Source: Endotrypanum monterogeii (Eukaryota; Euglenozoa; Kinetoplastea; Trypanosomatida; Trypanosomatidae). From it: 64,000 nt of DNA. Positions 1-9,617 of this stretch are shown piece after piece. A program made the position numbers and the translations under genes. The first letter of the stretch is position 1, and each line of letters opens with the position of its first letter. Location: positions 161,511 to 225,510 of the forward strand of contig CM007315.1 in assembly GCA_000333855.2 (NCBI GenBank), written 5' to 3'. The notes under the pieces were generated by a model. The model made no database searches and was not told the DNA's origin. It saw only the letters and a program-made list of their open reading frames with translations.

Positions 1-373
1 TCGCTCGATGGCAGTATGTATATGAGTGGGGGGGGGGGGGGGGGGGGGAGGGGGAGGGGGGCAAGAGAAGTGGGTAAAGCATAGGGCGTAAGAAAAATGT
101 TTCTTGTCGAGCTCCGCGTTAGAGGGTTGCCACTCTCACCCTGGAGGATAGCGCAGCCTAGAGGAAGGGTGGACACAGACAGTCCATCCAGTGAATCGTA
201 CAGCAAGCATAAATAAACATAAAAAGAAACGTGTCCCCCCTTCCCGCCTCCGCCGCCTACCTCACCCCACTCCTAGCACCCAGGAGGAGGTGAGTGCATA
301 TCAGGCAACAATCGCGGTGGTGAAGGGGGGAGAAGTGAACGATGCGAGTATTCCCAGCTTTCGAGGCGGAGCC
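1..373. other. Gene-free left edge
   Basis: No gene is seen. This is the 3' flank of the J-domain gene to its right, since genes are read leftward. It opens with a 21-base G run and further G-rich sequence. Confidence 0.6.
28..48. repeat. Homopolymer G run (21 G)
   Basis: Twenty-one consecutive G residues followed by short G blocks broken by A. On the coding (minus) strand this is a C tract. Its exact length is a likely assembly uncertainty. Confidence 0.9.
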
Positions 374-2095
374 TCAACTCGACGCGCCACCAGTAGCATC
401 CCCCGAGGGGGCGATAAACCGCATATTCTGGCGTGACTCCACCTCGTGGGCAACCTCCTCCATGGCCATCACACTCAGCTCCTCCAACCGAAGCGCGCGC
501 TGGTGGCGCTGGTCAGCTGTCACGCTCATGTCAAACAAAACAAGCCGACACGCTTGTTGCACAACTGACCGCACGTCCTTCTCATTCGCTACGGCGAGAA
601 CGCGCAGTATGTCCTCCTCGCCAAGGCTTTTGTCTACAATGGCCCTTCGAGCGGTGCGTGCGCCCATGATCGTCCAGTGCCACAGCGAAGAAGCCGACAT
701 GGCCCACGATGAGTACCAGCTGTCTATCTCGCGTGTCCAGCTACTACCGTGGAGTTGCTGGCGGGAGGTTAAGTGGTACTGCTCCGCCACGTAAGATACA
801 AAGACAGGTCCAAGAGCAGTGGACACAGCGTCGCGTAGGACCACCTGAGCTGACTGAAATCCTGTAACGTCGTTATCTAGCCATAAAACTAAATTCTTCG
901 CGAGACGCAGACAGCGGCGCGCTTGCAAATTACGCTGCATTTCTGCTGTGAAGAGCACGCCCTCTTCAAAGACGTAAAAGAAGCGCAGACTTCCTACCAG
1001 CGCATCCAAGAAGGTTGCCCCCAGCAGCTCCTTCATCGGATTTCCTGCCGCTTGCGGCACATTCGCTGGGTCGACAGTGCCATATCGATCGTATGTTGCG
1101 CGGGTGTCCTCGTGGCTGAGCACGCTGTAGACTCTGTTCAGCTCCTGGAATTTGATGGTGGCACCGGGATCATTTGGGTTTTTATCGGGGTGCATCTCCA
1201 GCGCCTTGCGGGTATACGCCTTTCGTATCTCACTCGGTGTCGCCGTCGGCTCCACCCCCAGCAACACATAGTAGTTCATCTGCCCCAACCCCCCAGACTG
1301 CTCGTCTCTCGAGACTGTCCCCTGACTCGACGTACCAGTCCTCGGATACTTTCGGCCATCTGTGTTATCATCTTGCATCATGGCCGATGGTTTCGTCGGT
1401 GGGGTGGCGTCCTTGGTCGCCCTCTCGTGTGCCTTGCGGGCCTCGCTGAACAGGTCCTCGTCCGTCGGTGGCAGTGACTCCAAGTCGCGGGCGAGATTCA
1501 CACGCACCCAGGCCTGAGTGTTGCTGTCCCAGTACGCCTCGCCTTTGTTCACCTCGCACACCGCACTGGGGGTGTTGCTGACACCGCGCACTATCTGCCG
1601 CACTCCGCAGTATGTGCCGTAGCCCGCTAGTCCCACAAGGCCTGCTATACCAGCCCCCAAGCCTTTCGCCATTCCGCAAAGCCCACCCTCCTTGGCGCCA
1701 CCGTACGCGCCAGCTACGACGCCTGCAAGGCCAAGGCCAACCCCTGTTGCCGTATTACGAACAGCATCGGATAGCCCCTCCAACGCATGCTTAGGGTTCC
1801 GGCTAGCGAACATTCCGGTGATTTCCTCAAAAATGGCGACGGTCGACTCGCTCTGAGCAGGAGCCTCGCCCCTGGCCTCGGCTGTCGGGGAGCGAGAAGC
1901 ACCTGAAGCATTTGGCTCTGGCGCTGGAGAGTCGGGTACCCTTTGGCCTGCCTCGCCTGTTGGTGAATCCATTACGGAAGATGACGCTGGTTGCGGTGTG
2001 CTCTGAGTGCGGCGGCAGAAAAAGAGAAACACAACAATGAAAGCAGCAACCAGCCTCCAGTGCACAATACACAAGTCAACTGCAGCGCTATACAT
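374..2095 (-). CDS. Membrane J-domain co-chaperone with DnaJ-X-like C-terminal region
   Basis: This 573-aa protein has a hydrophobic N-terminal segment (about residues 9-27) followed by Arg-Arg, so it is probably a signal anchor. A Ser/Pro-rich linker leads to a glycine-rich, weakly hydrophobic stretch (about 115-170) with repeated small-residue spacing. A J domain begins near residue 273 (MNYYVLLGV) and carries the diagnostic HPDKNP loop, so Hsp70 stimulation should be intact. The helical region after it resembles the DnaJ-X domain of the yeast Caj1/Djp1 type; no Cys-rich zinc domain is present. J proteins recruit Hsp70 and stimulate its ATPase. The anchor suggests that this one acts at an organelle surface, but which organelle is not visible. 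The J domain call is firm; the X-domain call is tentative. Confidence 0.88.
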   Translation of the reverse strand: MYSAAVDLCIVHWRLVAAFIVVFLFFCRRTQSTPQPASSSVMDSPTGEAGQRVPDSPAPEPNASGASRSPTAEARGEAPAQSESTVAIFEEITGMFASRNPKHALEGLSDAVRNTATGVGLGLAGVVAGAYGGAKEGGLCGMAKGLGAGIAGLVGLAGYGTYCGVRQIVRGVSNTPSAVCEVNKGEAYWDSNTQAWVRVNLARDLESLPPTDEDLFSEARKAHERATKDATPPTKPSAMMQDDNTDGRKYPRTGTSSQGTVSRDEQSGGLGQMNYYVLLGVEPTATPSEIRKAYTRKALEMHPDKNPNDPGATIKFQELNRVYSVLSHEDTRATYDRYGTVDPANVPQAAGNPMKELLGATFLDALVGSLRFFYVFEEGVLFTAEMQRNLQARRCLRLAKNLVLWLDNDVTGFQSAQVVLRDAVSTALGPVFVSYVAEQYHLTSRQQLHGSSWTREIDSWYSSWAMSASSLWHWTIMGARTARRAIVDKSLGEEDILRVLAVANEKDVRSVVQQACRLVLFDMSVTADQRHQRALRLEELSVMAMEEVAHEVESRQNMRFIAPSGDATGGASS

Positions 2096-2326
2096 GCACC
2101 ACCTACTCCTCTGCCCTGATCACCCTCTCCTCACCTACTCACCCCCTTTGTCCCTCTCTTTTTTTTTCGTCTGCAGTGAATACTGGAGGGGCCAACACAG
2201 AAATGTGTAAATATCAATGTACGATCAACGCACCCTCCACCGCTTTTCAAAGGAATAAACGAAGGGAAGGAAAGCACTGAGATGAGGATTCCGCCCGATG
2301 TCGCAGTAATATATATATATATATAT

Positions 2327-2368
<42 letters not shown>

Positions 2369-3016
2369 TTAATATGCAAGCAATCCTGTGAATATTGAGA
2401 AGAGAACAGTGTATCGTTGTGAAATACAGACAGTCCAAGCATAAAGGAGAAGCCGACAAACGCCTTTGCATCTTGCACAGGACAAATCTTAAGAGCGTCA
2501 GCGACTTGTCAAGAGCACTTGGTAAGACAGAGGGGCTCGCCCTTTATCCTTTGTACCCGTTCAGTGTGGTTGAGTCAGAGCACCAAGTGATCTTCGTGTT
2601 TGCACGAGAGGGGGTATCACGGATTGCAGAAACGCAAAGGGTATTCGGTGAACGCACAGGTCTACTTCAGACATCTGTCTTCCCCCACTCCCTTTCTCCC
2701 CCCCCCCTCCTCTTCATCCTCTCTCTTCTACTGCAGACTCTTGGGTGAGGCACTGACGGGTGTGTAACGCGTAGCGGGCCCATACGTCCAAGCGACTGTC
2801 GCACATCGCACACACCAGCGACATTAAACGAAATGAAACAAAAGTTATAGATGTTGTCGGTGTTGGATTCTCCAGATCATCACACACACACACACACACA
2901 CACACAAACAAAAAAAAAAAAAAGAGAGAACAAACAGGAGTCGCATTTTAACGGAAGAGGCGAACACGTCGACTCCTACACTCCCTCCCTCAGCCCTCTC
3001 CCCTCTTCTTCCCGCT
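2096..3016. other. Intergenic region with simple repeats
   Basis: No gene is seen. It holds a TA/TG microsatellite and a CA tract followed by an A run. On the minus strand a pyrimidine-rich stretch at about 2250-2275 is followed by AG near 2243, a plausible spliced-leader acceptor for the J-domain gene. Confidence 0.6.
2308..2364. repeat. (TA)n-(TG)n microsatellite
   Basis: About ten TA units, a short T run and about sixteen TG units, upstream of the J-domain gene and in the 3' flank of TRM13. Confidence 0.9.
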
Positions 3017-4714
3017 TCATGAGTTTTGGAAGGCCACAAGACAAACATTTTCCTCCGTCACCTCACGCGTTGTGTACTGACATTGAAATGCAACGTAACC
3101 GAGGCGACGCAGGAAGTGAACACGGATTTGGTCGATGATCCTCTTGCACTTACGCCCCACGACACGTCGGTTCTCGTCCACAAAGTCTCCACACACGGCC
3201 CAAGAGGACATACTCGCTAGCGCGGCAAACTCCGTTTCAGACCAGATAAAAGGAGTGCCAGGTAGTGCAAGCATCGCAGGTGCCGCCCCCGATTCCTCGG
3301 GGGGGTTCAGATGTCTGAGCTCGCAACGGTGGTGACAGCAAGTCGCTATCACCACGATAGGAAGTCGCGCCCTTGCTTGAGATAGAAGAAGGGGACCCTC
3401 TGAGAGACAAGACAGTGCAAAATCTGCGCACACACCACACAGATGTTTCCCTAGAACTGCCCAATTCTCCGGGCGTTCAGCGGGAAAAACACGGGAGAGG
3501 GAAGGTCCACCGGCTACACCTTCACTACTCGACACTCGACGAATCTCAGAAAGAAAGGCTTGTGTCAAATCCACATCTTTGATATTAATTCGAAGTCGCT
3601 GCAGAGGAACAGGCGAGTGCCGTACCCGCGCGTCCCCTGTTCGCCGGAAGCCGTCCATATCGACCACTACGAGGGGCGCCTGGGGTGTCACCTCAGCAAG
3701 AAACTCCCACTCTGACGACGACGGTGGTTCGGGGGCTATAGAGGGTGAGCTCCCCACCGTTGCTTCAGGCTTAGGCGGGGGCATCGACTCTGCTTCGGCG
3801 CCTTCCCCTCCTGAGGCGACGTGGGAAGACAAGTGTTCAAGACGCTGCACAATGAGCTGCTGCAGCGCCAGAGAGAGGCCTCCCTTGCCGGCACCCAGCT
3901 CTAAGAAACCGTCGACGTGAACTGGTGTGCATCTGCCGCTGCCGCGGCCCACCAGAATCGAGTCGGTGTCATACACTTGGCAAACGACATCGCTCAAGCA
4001 GCGGAGAAGCGCCATGTGTTGGGGCCCGTGCTTCAGTGAGCGGGCTTCTCCATGAAGTACAGGAGCAAAGCTACAAGGGGAGGCTGTTGCCCTCGGTAGC
4101 GAGGTGACATTGACCTCTCCCGAAAGTGTATCGCCGTCTGCAAAGCGATCCTTCAAGACAACTAAATCAGGCGCGATATATGAGTCGTAGCACTCATGTA
4201 TTTTGGAGATGAGAGCAGTCAGATCCTCCCCAGACAAGTCCCGATGGGTGGGCCGCTGCGTCGTCTCTTCCGGGGAGGCGCTACACCCGCTCTTAAGAAA
4301 AATGGTACCACGGTTCGCGTTCTTGTCTTTGCTGAAGTAAGGCAGCTGGCGAGTATCGTGTCGCAGGTCTGGACATACTTTAACGTGCCTCTCAAGGCGT
4401 GAGGCGTAGACAGTGTGATTTGGGTTGACCGGGCAGGGCACTCGCAGAGTTGCGGAACGTGACGGATTCAATGGAGATGATGTCATGCCTTCCTGTCCTC
4501 GTGGCGCAGCACCAACAGACGCACCCCCTGCATCACCAACATCGTGGGTGCAGCAGTACAGCGACCCGGGCCTGCATTCTGTGCGACAAAATCGTTGCTT
4601 GCGCTTCACAAAATGACTGCAGTAATTCTGATCAGGGTTGCAAGTCGGCGGCTCCACCTTTGACATCTTACGTGCAGGGTGACCTGCCTCGGCTGGTGTG
4701 GTATAGAGGGACAT
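3017..4714 (-). CDS. TRM13: tRNA 2'-O-methyltransferase TRM13
   Basis: TRM13 methylates the 2'-OH of nucleotide 4 in the acceptor stem of certain tRNAs (Gly, Pro and His in yeast). The 565-aa product has the family's order of parts. An N-terminal Cys/His cluster (about residues 25-57) fits the TRM13 CCCH finger. A second CHHC finger of the U11-48K type lies at about 94-114. The SAM-dependent domain follows, with LELGAGKGG near 271 and the family hallmarks GKHLCG near 421 and CCHHRC near 460. The frame extends 95 codons further upstream, but that part is proline-rich and low complexity. The start at 4714 follows a pyrimidine stretch and AG; an alternative ATG lies at 4666. The Pro/Ser-rich linker between the SAM motif and the next strand is longer than usual. 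Confidence 0.92.
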   Translation of the reverse strand: MSLYTTPAEAGHPARKMSKVEPPTCNPDQNYCSHFVKRKQRFCRTECRPGSLYCCTHDVGDAGGASVGAAPRGQEGMTSSPLNPSRSATLRVPCPVNPNHTVYASRLERHVKVCPDLRHDTRQLPYFSKDKNANRGTIFLKSGCSASPEETTQRPTHRDLSGEDLTALISKIHECYDSYIAPDLVVLKDRFADGDTLSGEVNVTSLPRATASPCSFAPVLHGEARSLKHGPQHMALLRCLSDVVCQVYDTDSILVGRGSGRCTPVHVDGFLELGAGKGGLSLALQQLIVQRLEHLSSHVASGGEGAEAESMPPPKPEATVGSSPSIAPEPPSSSEWEFLAEVTPQAPLVVVDMDGFRRTGDARVRHSPVPLQRLRINIKDVDLTQAFLSEIRRVSSSEGVAGGPSLSRVFPAERPENWAVLGKHLCGVCADFALSCLSEGPLLLSQARARLPIVVIATCCHHRCELRHLNPPEESGAAPAMLALPGTPFIWSETEFAALASMSSWAVCGDFVDENRRVVGRKCKRIIDQIRVHFLRRLGYVAFQCQYTTREVTEENVCLVAFQNS

Positions 4715-5432
4715 TGACAGCACTCGAAAAGATGTGATGGCATCACTGAGAGTATCCCTGACATCAACGTGATCATTCAAAGCGATCGATGTTTTCGTTG
4801 AATTTATTTGGAAAAAAATGTGTTGTTTGCGTAATCGATTCGGGGGGGGGGGGGGGTCAACATCAGTACGGATAAGGGGGGAAAAAAAAGGGTTAGTGGA
4901 GGAAACAAAGATGGGTGTATGTGCTGAGGGGGGGGGGGGTGGAAGCGGCCTGAGAACAGACACCTCCTTTACTTTTCTTCCCTTTCCATAAATGTGCACA
5001 TCTAAGTGAGCCTATAAACGAGTCGGACGTGAGGCGACAAATGTAATATACCCAAGATTGCGGCCGGGTCGACGTGACCGCCTTCTTTTTTTTTTTTTCA
5101 AAACAACTCGCACAGTAATAAAAGGAAAGAGGGGAACCGAATGTACCGTGAGGCCTACTAACCCGCTCCTAACTCAGATCCTTAGGGAGGGAGCAGGGGA
5201 GGAGTGTAGAAGAGAAAGAAAGCAGAAGAGGAGCTTCGGAGGCCGTAGCCTCAGCAAGACACTCGGCTCGGACGAACACACCGATAGACACCAGTGGAAA
5301 ACACAAGAAGAAGCGCAGAACACAAAGATGGGTACTACCCCCATACGCCTATTTCGTTGGGGTTCAACATCTACTAGAGTAGGTATGTCAGACGAGCAGA
5401 CAGTAAGATAAACCTACAGAAGACAGAACAGA

Positions 5433-5463
5433 TATATTTATATATGTATATATAAATATATAA

Positions 5464-5502
<39 letters not shown>

Positions 5503-5516
5503 GGTGTGTGTGTGTG
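5433..5516. repeat. TA-rich microsatellite ending in (TG)n
   Basis: TATA/TAAA-type repeats pass into a pure (TA)n tract and then (TG)n. Noncoding. Confidence 0.85.
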
Positions 5517-6004
5517 CTCTGTGAGTAAACTATTCGCCTCAACAGCACCGCCTTGCAGCGACAAAAAGGAGGAAGACAAAAAAAAAAGGAGTTGTGCGCT
5601 GTGTGAAAAACTGAGCACGGATATGATGCGATGAAAGGGCAGACGATATCGGGGGTAAATTCTGGTGGTGGTCAATGGATGCAAACGACGCACAGAAATA
5701 CGGCCACGGGCCATGAGTGAACCCGCCAGTTCTGGAAGCAGCCACGACGACGTACATCAGAAAACACAGAAGAAGTCACAGGAAGTGAGAAGAAACGAGA
5801 ACAATGAAGTGGCGCAACAAGCAAAAATCGAAAAACAAATTTGCGGAGAAACAAAAAAATAAAAAAAAATAGTGGACACCATAATATCAGCGCTCAGCAG
5901 TGCGACTGAACCATTTGGGTGTATGCGTGTGGGGGAGGGGGGGGGGCGAAGGAGAGGGAAGGAGGGAGGCTCAAGTGCCCCAAACATAAAACAAGCAAAT
6001 GTAT

Positions 6005-6499
6005 GCCTTAGTCCGAGGAGAAAAGGTCGGGGCTGCAGTGCCGGGAGTCCACTACCTGCTCTCTGCGGAGACGGACTAGGCCCACCCGCTCCGCTCTCCA
6101 CGAGCCTGCACGCGCCGAGCCACCTCAAGCGGTAAGAGGCTCAAGGGCCCACGGGAATCTGCATGCCAGAGCGACCTGCGAGAGTGCGCACGCCGCGGCA
6201 GCTCATCTGACGAGCACCGTGCTGGGGCGACTTGTACACATGACATCCGGCCCTCACTGTCCCCGCCTAGTGAGCAGGGGAAAAGGGCCGCCTGCACCAC
6301 CCCGAGGGACGCACGACGGAGCAGGTCGCGCCACGGGTGCGGTTGGGAGGGGCGACCTGCGAAGTGGGTGCGGTTGCTGTTGGAGGCATATGCACCCCTG
6401 AGCACGGCGGGTCAGCGATTACCGCAGGACGTGTGCACGGCTGGATTCGAGGGCACACCACCTCAGACCAATGACGAGCTGGTGGCAGTGATGTGGAGT
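6005..6499 (-). mobile_element. Dispersed ~495-bp repeat, copy 1 (SIDER-like retroposon candidate)
   Basis: Read on the minus strand from 6499 to 6005, this matches 18385-18879 on the plus strand with only a few differences by eye. Similarity ends abruptly at both sides. It is GC-rich (CGCACCCGTGGCGCGACC-type blocks) inside an AT- and repeat-rich intergenic region. A dispersed, non-autonomous ~0.5-kb element in intergenic sequence fits the SIDER family of Leishmania. I did not see a clear poly(A) tail, so the family name is an inference. This copy has the same orientation as the genes. A 109-codon frame runs through both copies but has no recognisable protein features. Confidence 0.7.
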
Positions 6500-7392
6500 C
6501 GAGGAGAAATGATGTAAGCACATGGACACGCTTGAGGGGAAAGGAGAAGCAGCGAGAAAAGCTAGACCAAAGGAGAGGAGCTCCGAGCAGTGAGCCCCCT
6601 TCCCTCAACACAAAAAAAAACAAAGAAAAAATATATAAGAGTAACAGGAAGTGCAGGGTAGATAAAAGAGAGGAGTGGAGGGCAAGCTGCAAAAATAAAA
6701 ACAAGAAATTAAAAAAACGAGGAAGCAAACGAATACTGAAATGCAGAAAGAGAAACTCCTGCAGCAGCAGTAGCGGGCAAACAAAAAATGGAGAAAGAGG
6801 GGGGGGGGGGGCAGCGAAGACGTTGACCGCCGACCAACTTTCACTGGAATATCACAATGCCTCTCCAAGTAAGGAAGAGAAACATCAAAACAAAAAGGAA
6901 AGAAACAGGTATCATCAATAGAGAAGAAAATACGCATCAACTGAACGAATGGGAGGCATGTGCTACTTCGCGTGTCCCTACGCATATGCGGCTCTTACGA
7001 TCCTCCCTCATTTCGCTTCCCCTGAGGTCGAGCGCGAGCGCAGCGAAGGAAAGCAAAAAATGAAAGGGAAAAACGGTCTTGGACACCCTCAAAAAAAAAA
7101 AAAAACATGAATTTTTTTCGCCTCCGCACACGGAGACCTGGACACAGCCGAGATGGTAGGTGCGATGAGAGAAACGGAGGGGGAGAGGTTACACAGACGA
7201 GCTCGGGATGCCCTAGTTGGTTGCGGCTTCTTTTTACGACCGTACTGGGGCTCCCTCATGAACAGATTTGTGCTTTGGTTGGCAGCGTGAGGGAAGGAGG
7301 AATCATACGGCGCATATTGTTTTTTTCTCATCTCTTTCCCTCCCCTAGCCCCTCTCCACAGACACACGAGAAGAAAAAAAAAGGAAGAAGCA

Positions 7393-7420
7393 ATATATAT
7401 ATATATATATATATATATAT
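7393..7420. repeat. (TA)14 microsatellite
   Basis: Fourteen uninterrupted AT units in the gene-free region. Confidence 0.9.
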
Positions 7421-7452
7421 CAATCATCATCATAGATGTCTCACGGTTTGGT

Positions 7453-7482
7453 GGGAGGGAGGGAGGGAGGGAGGGAGGGAGG
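7453..7482 (+). repeat. (GGGA)n tract, potential G-quadruplex
   Basis: At least seven GGGA units on the plus strand, followed by more G-rich sequence. Four or more GGG blocks with one-base spacers are the classic pattern for a compact G-quadruplex. The plus strand is the template strand for the surrounding transcription. Confidence 0.8.
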
Positions 7483-8390
7483 AAGGGGGGAGCCGTGAAA
7501 CTTACGATAACACGAAAGCGCTGATTAGACACAGATAAACATAAATATATAAACATATATATGTATACGCGTCAAGCATGCAGGCGGAAAGATACAAGAG
7601 AGGGCTGGCGATATAAAGAATGGATAAGGCACTGTCACAACAGTGGGTGAAGCAAAAGACAACACAAAGGGGGAGAATAGGGGGAGAAAAAACGGCAGCA
7701 CAAAGCAAACGGGAGGGAGGTGTTCTGCTTTCTTTAGCATGCCCGTCGGTGCCATACACACACACACACACACACACACCTCTGCTACCCCTCCTCTGAC
7801 AACTTGTGGGTAGTCTAGAAGGATCCCATCTCTGTGGGATGCACCTTCGATATTCGTTCGTGTGTATATATGGGGAGGTGGGGGCACATGTTACGCACGC
7901 ACCCTCCCTGCGGGGGGTCGTGCACCTACATGGAAAAGTGTTTTCTCTAAAATGTGTGGTAAGCCCTCCAATGAGAGTTCGCATTGACCCGAGCTTGTGT
8001 TATGACTGGGTAGGGCCATCCACATACTGACACCCACAGGTTGCATCCCCAAACGTTTCTGAGGATTTAAAAATAAAAAACGAACAAAAAAAAAGAGCGA
8101 TCATCAGAAAATTGGGGGAGAAGCAGGGAGGACCGGTCTTGAAGAACGATGAAACACACCTCAACTCGCAACAAACAAAGAAGAGGTGTGAAATGGAGGG
8201 AGAAGGGAAAAAGGGGGGGGGAAGGGGGGGGAACAAATATACACCTTCACGCCCACACCCGCATGCGAAGGAGTAGAAAAGAAGTGACGGGTACAACACA
8301 CCGAACGAGCAGATAAAAAGTGAAAAAGAAAAGACGTGCGAAGAAATATATGGCAGGGGAATTCAAGGCGTGTGGGGGAGGGAGTAAATA

Positions 8391-8459
8391 CACACACATA
8401 TATATATACACACACACACATATACACACACACACATATATATATACACACACACACAC
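8391..8459. repeat. Alternating (CA)n and (TA)n tracts
   Basis: Blocks of CACACA and TATATA alternate over about 70 bp, followed by a T run. Noncoding. Confidence 0.85.
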
Positions 8460-8571
8460 GTTTTTTTTTTCCACCGATACCGGCAAGGCCGGACATATTA
8501 CGGAAAACGCAGCCGCATCGACACCTTCACGCACGCCTCAATGTCAAGCACAAAGCGGTAGGCCGTTCGTG

Positions 8572-8611
8572 CACTCACCCAATATATATATATATATATA
8601 TTGGGTGAGTG
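8572..8611. repeat. Perfect 40-bp palindrome with (AT)n core
   Basis: CACTCACCC at the left is exactly complementary to GGGTGAGTG at the right, and the 22-bp centre is itself a self-complementary AT repeat. The whole element can fold as a hairpin in RNA or extrude as a cruciform in DNA. It lies about 1 kb downstream of the Ser-rich gene's stop codon. Confidence 0.9.
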
Positions 8612-9617
8612 TGTGCCTCGATAAAATGATACACGCTTCTCTGTGACATCTTCGTTTTGGGTGCAAACTAACGAGGGAAAAAACGGTGAAGTCCCCCTCT
8701 TTCGTCTATCGAATAGAGGGAAGGAAAGAAGGGAGGGAGGGAGGGAAGAGAAGCGGAGCGAGTGGAAACTGGTGGAAGGGGGAGAGGCACAGAGAAGCAC
8801 AAAACAAAGAAGCGCACAAAGAACGAAACTCAAGTCGATCCTGGGGGCTGATGAAGAAAAGGAGAAAAAAGATCGCACAGTCAGAGTGAAAAGAACGAGG
8901 AGAACGCAGAGAGGGGCAAAACCTTTCTACAAAAAAAAAAGATATGGTGAAACCTCTTTTTTTTTCTTTCCTGAGCTGTCAATTGTATGTATGTGTATGT
9001 GTGTGTGTATGTGCGTGTATCAGTACGTCCGACAAAAAAAAAGATAAAAAGAAAAAGGCACACAAGTAGGTTCAATAAATTTTAAAAAACGCACATGAGA
9101 AAAAAAAACGTGTGGGGTGGAAAACGAAATCCTGTAGAGGTTGTGAAAAGCGGCATCCGCCACCGTGGCAGTCGTAAAATAAAATGAGAAGGAGGATACG
9201 AGCATCCCGGAAATGCCGACAAACGATGATGACCAAACAAGTTGAGAGGAAAAAAAAAACCTCACAAGCTGGTGAAGAAGAGGGGGGAAGAGGAGGAGAG
9301 GGGGCCACGCCTTTGCGTTGTTCACACCTGTGGAAGATATGTGGCGTGGGGAAATGTCGGGGGGGAGGGGAGGGTAAGAAAAATGAATATTTAGTATCGC
9401 GGCCGATGGAAGCAGGGGAACGAAAAAATAAAATGGAGGAAGGCAGAGAAGAAATAAGGAAAAACCGACGTGAGTCGTGTCATTGAATGAGCGTGAACGT
9501 TGCTGAGCGGAACCCCTAGAGACAGTTAGGTGAGATTTCGAAAAAAAAAAAATAGAGGGACAACTGCCTCAGAACCCCACCCCAGGTCCCACGACCTCTC
9601 TCACCATCTCCGCGCCT

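Larger units (their letters stand above)
4715..9617. other. Long gene-free region (4.9 kb) rich in simple repeats
   Basis: No credible gene is seen on either strand. The short frames present are low-complexity translations of TA, CA, A-rich and G-rich tracts. It holds G runs (15 G at 4842), several TA/TG microsatellites, a (GGGA)n tract, a perfect 40-bp palindrome and one copy of the 495-bp dispersed repeat. Most of it is probably 3' UTR or intergenic sequence of the Ser-rich gene to the right. Confidence 0.6.

Noticed and set aside
6076..6405. 109-codon frame shared by both repeat copies (also 18479-18808)
   Set aside because: The match follows from DNA identity of the repeats, extends beyond the frame, and the protein has no recognisable features.
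8391..8459. CRISPR-like regular repeats
   Set aside because: These are dinucleotide microsatellites without unique spacers, in a eukaryotic genome.
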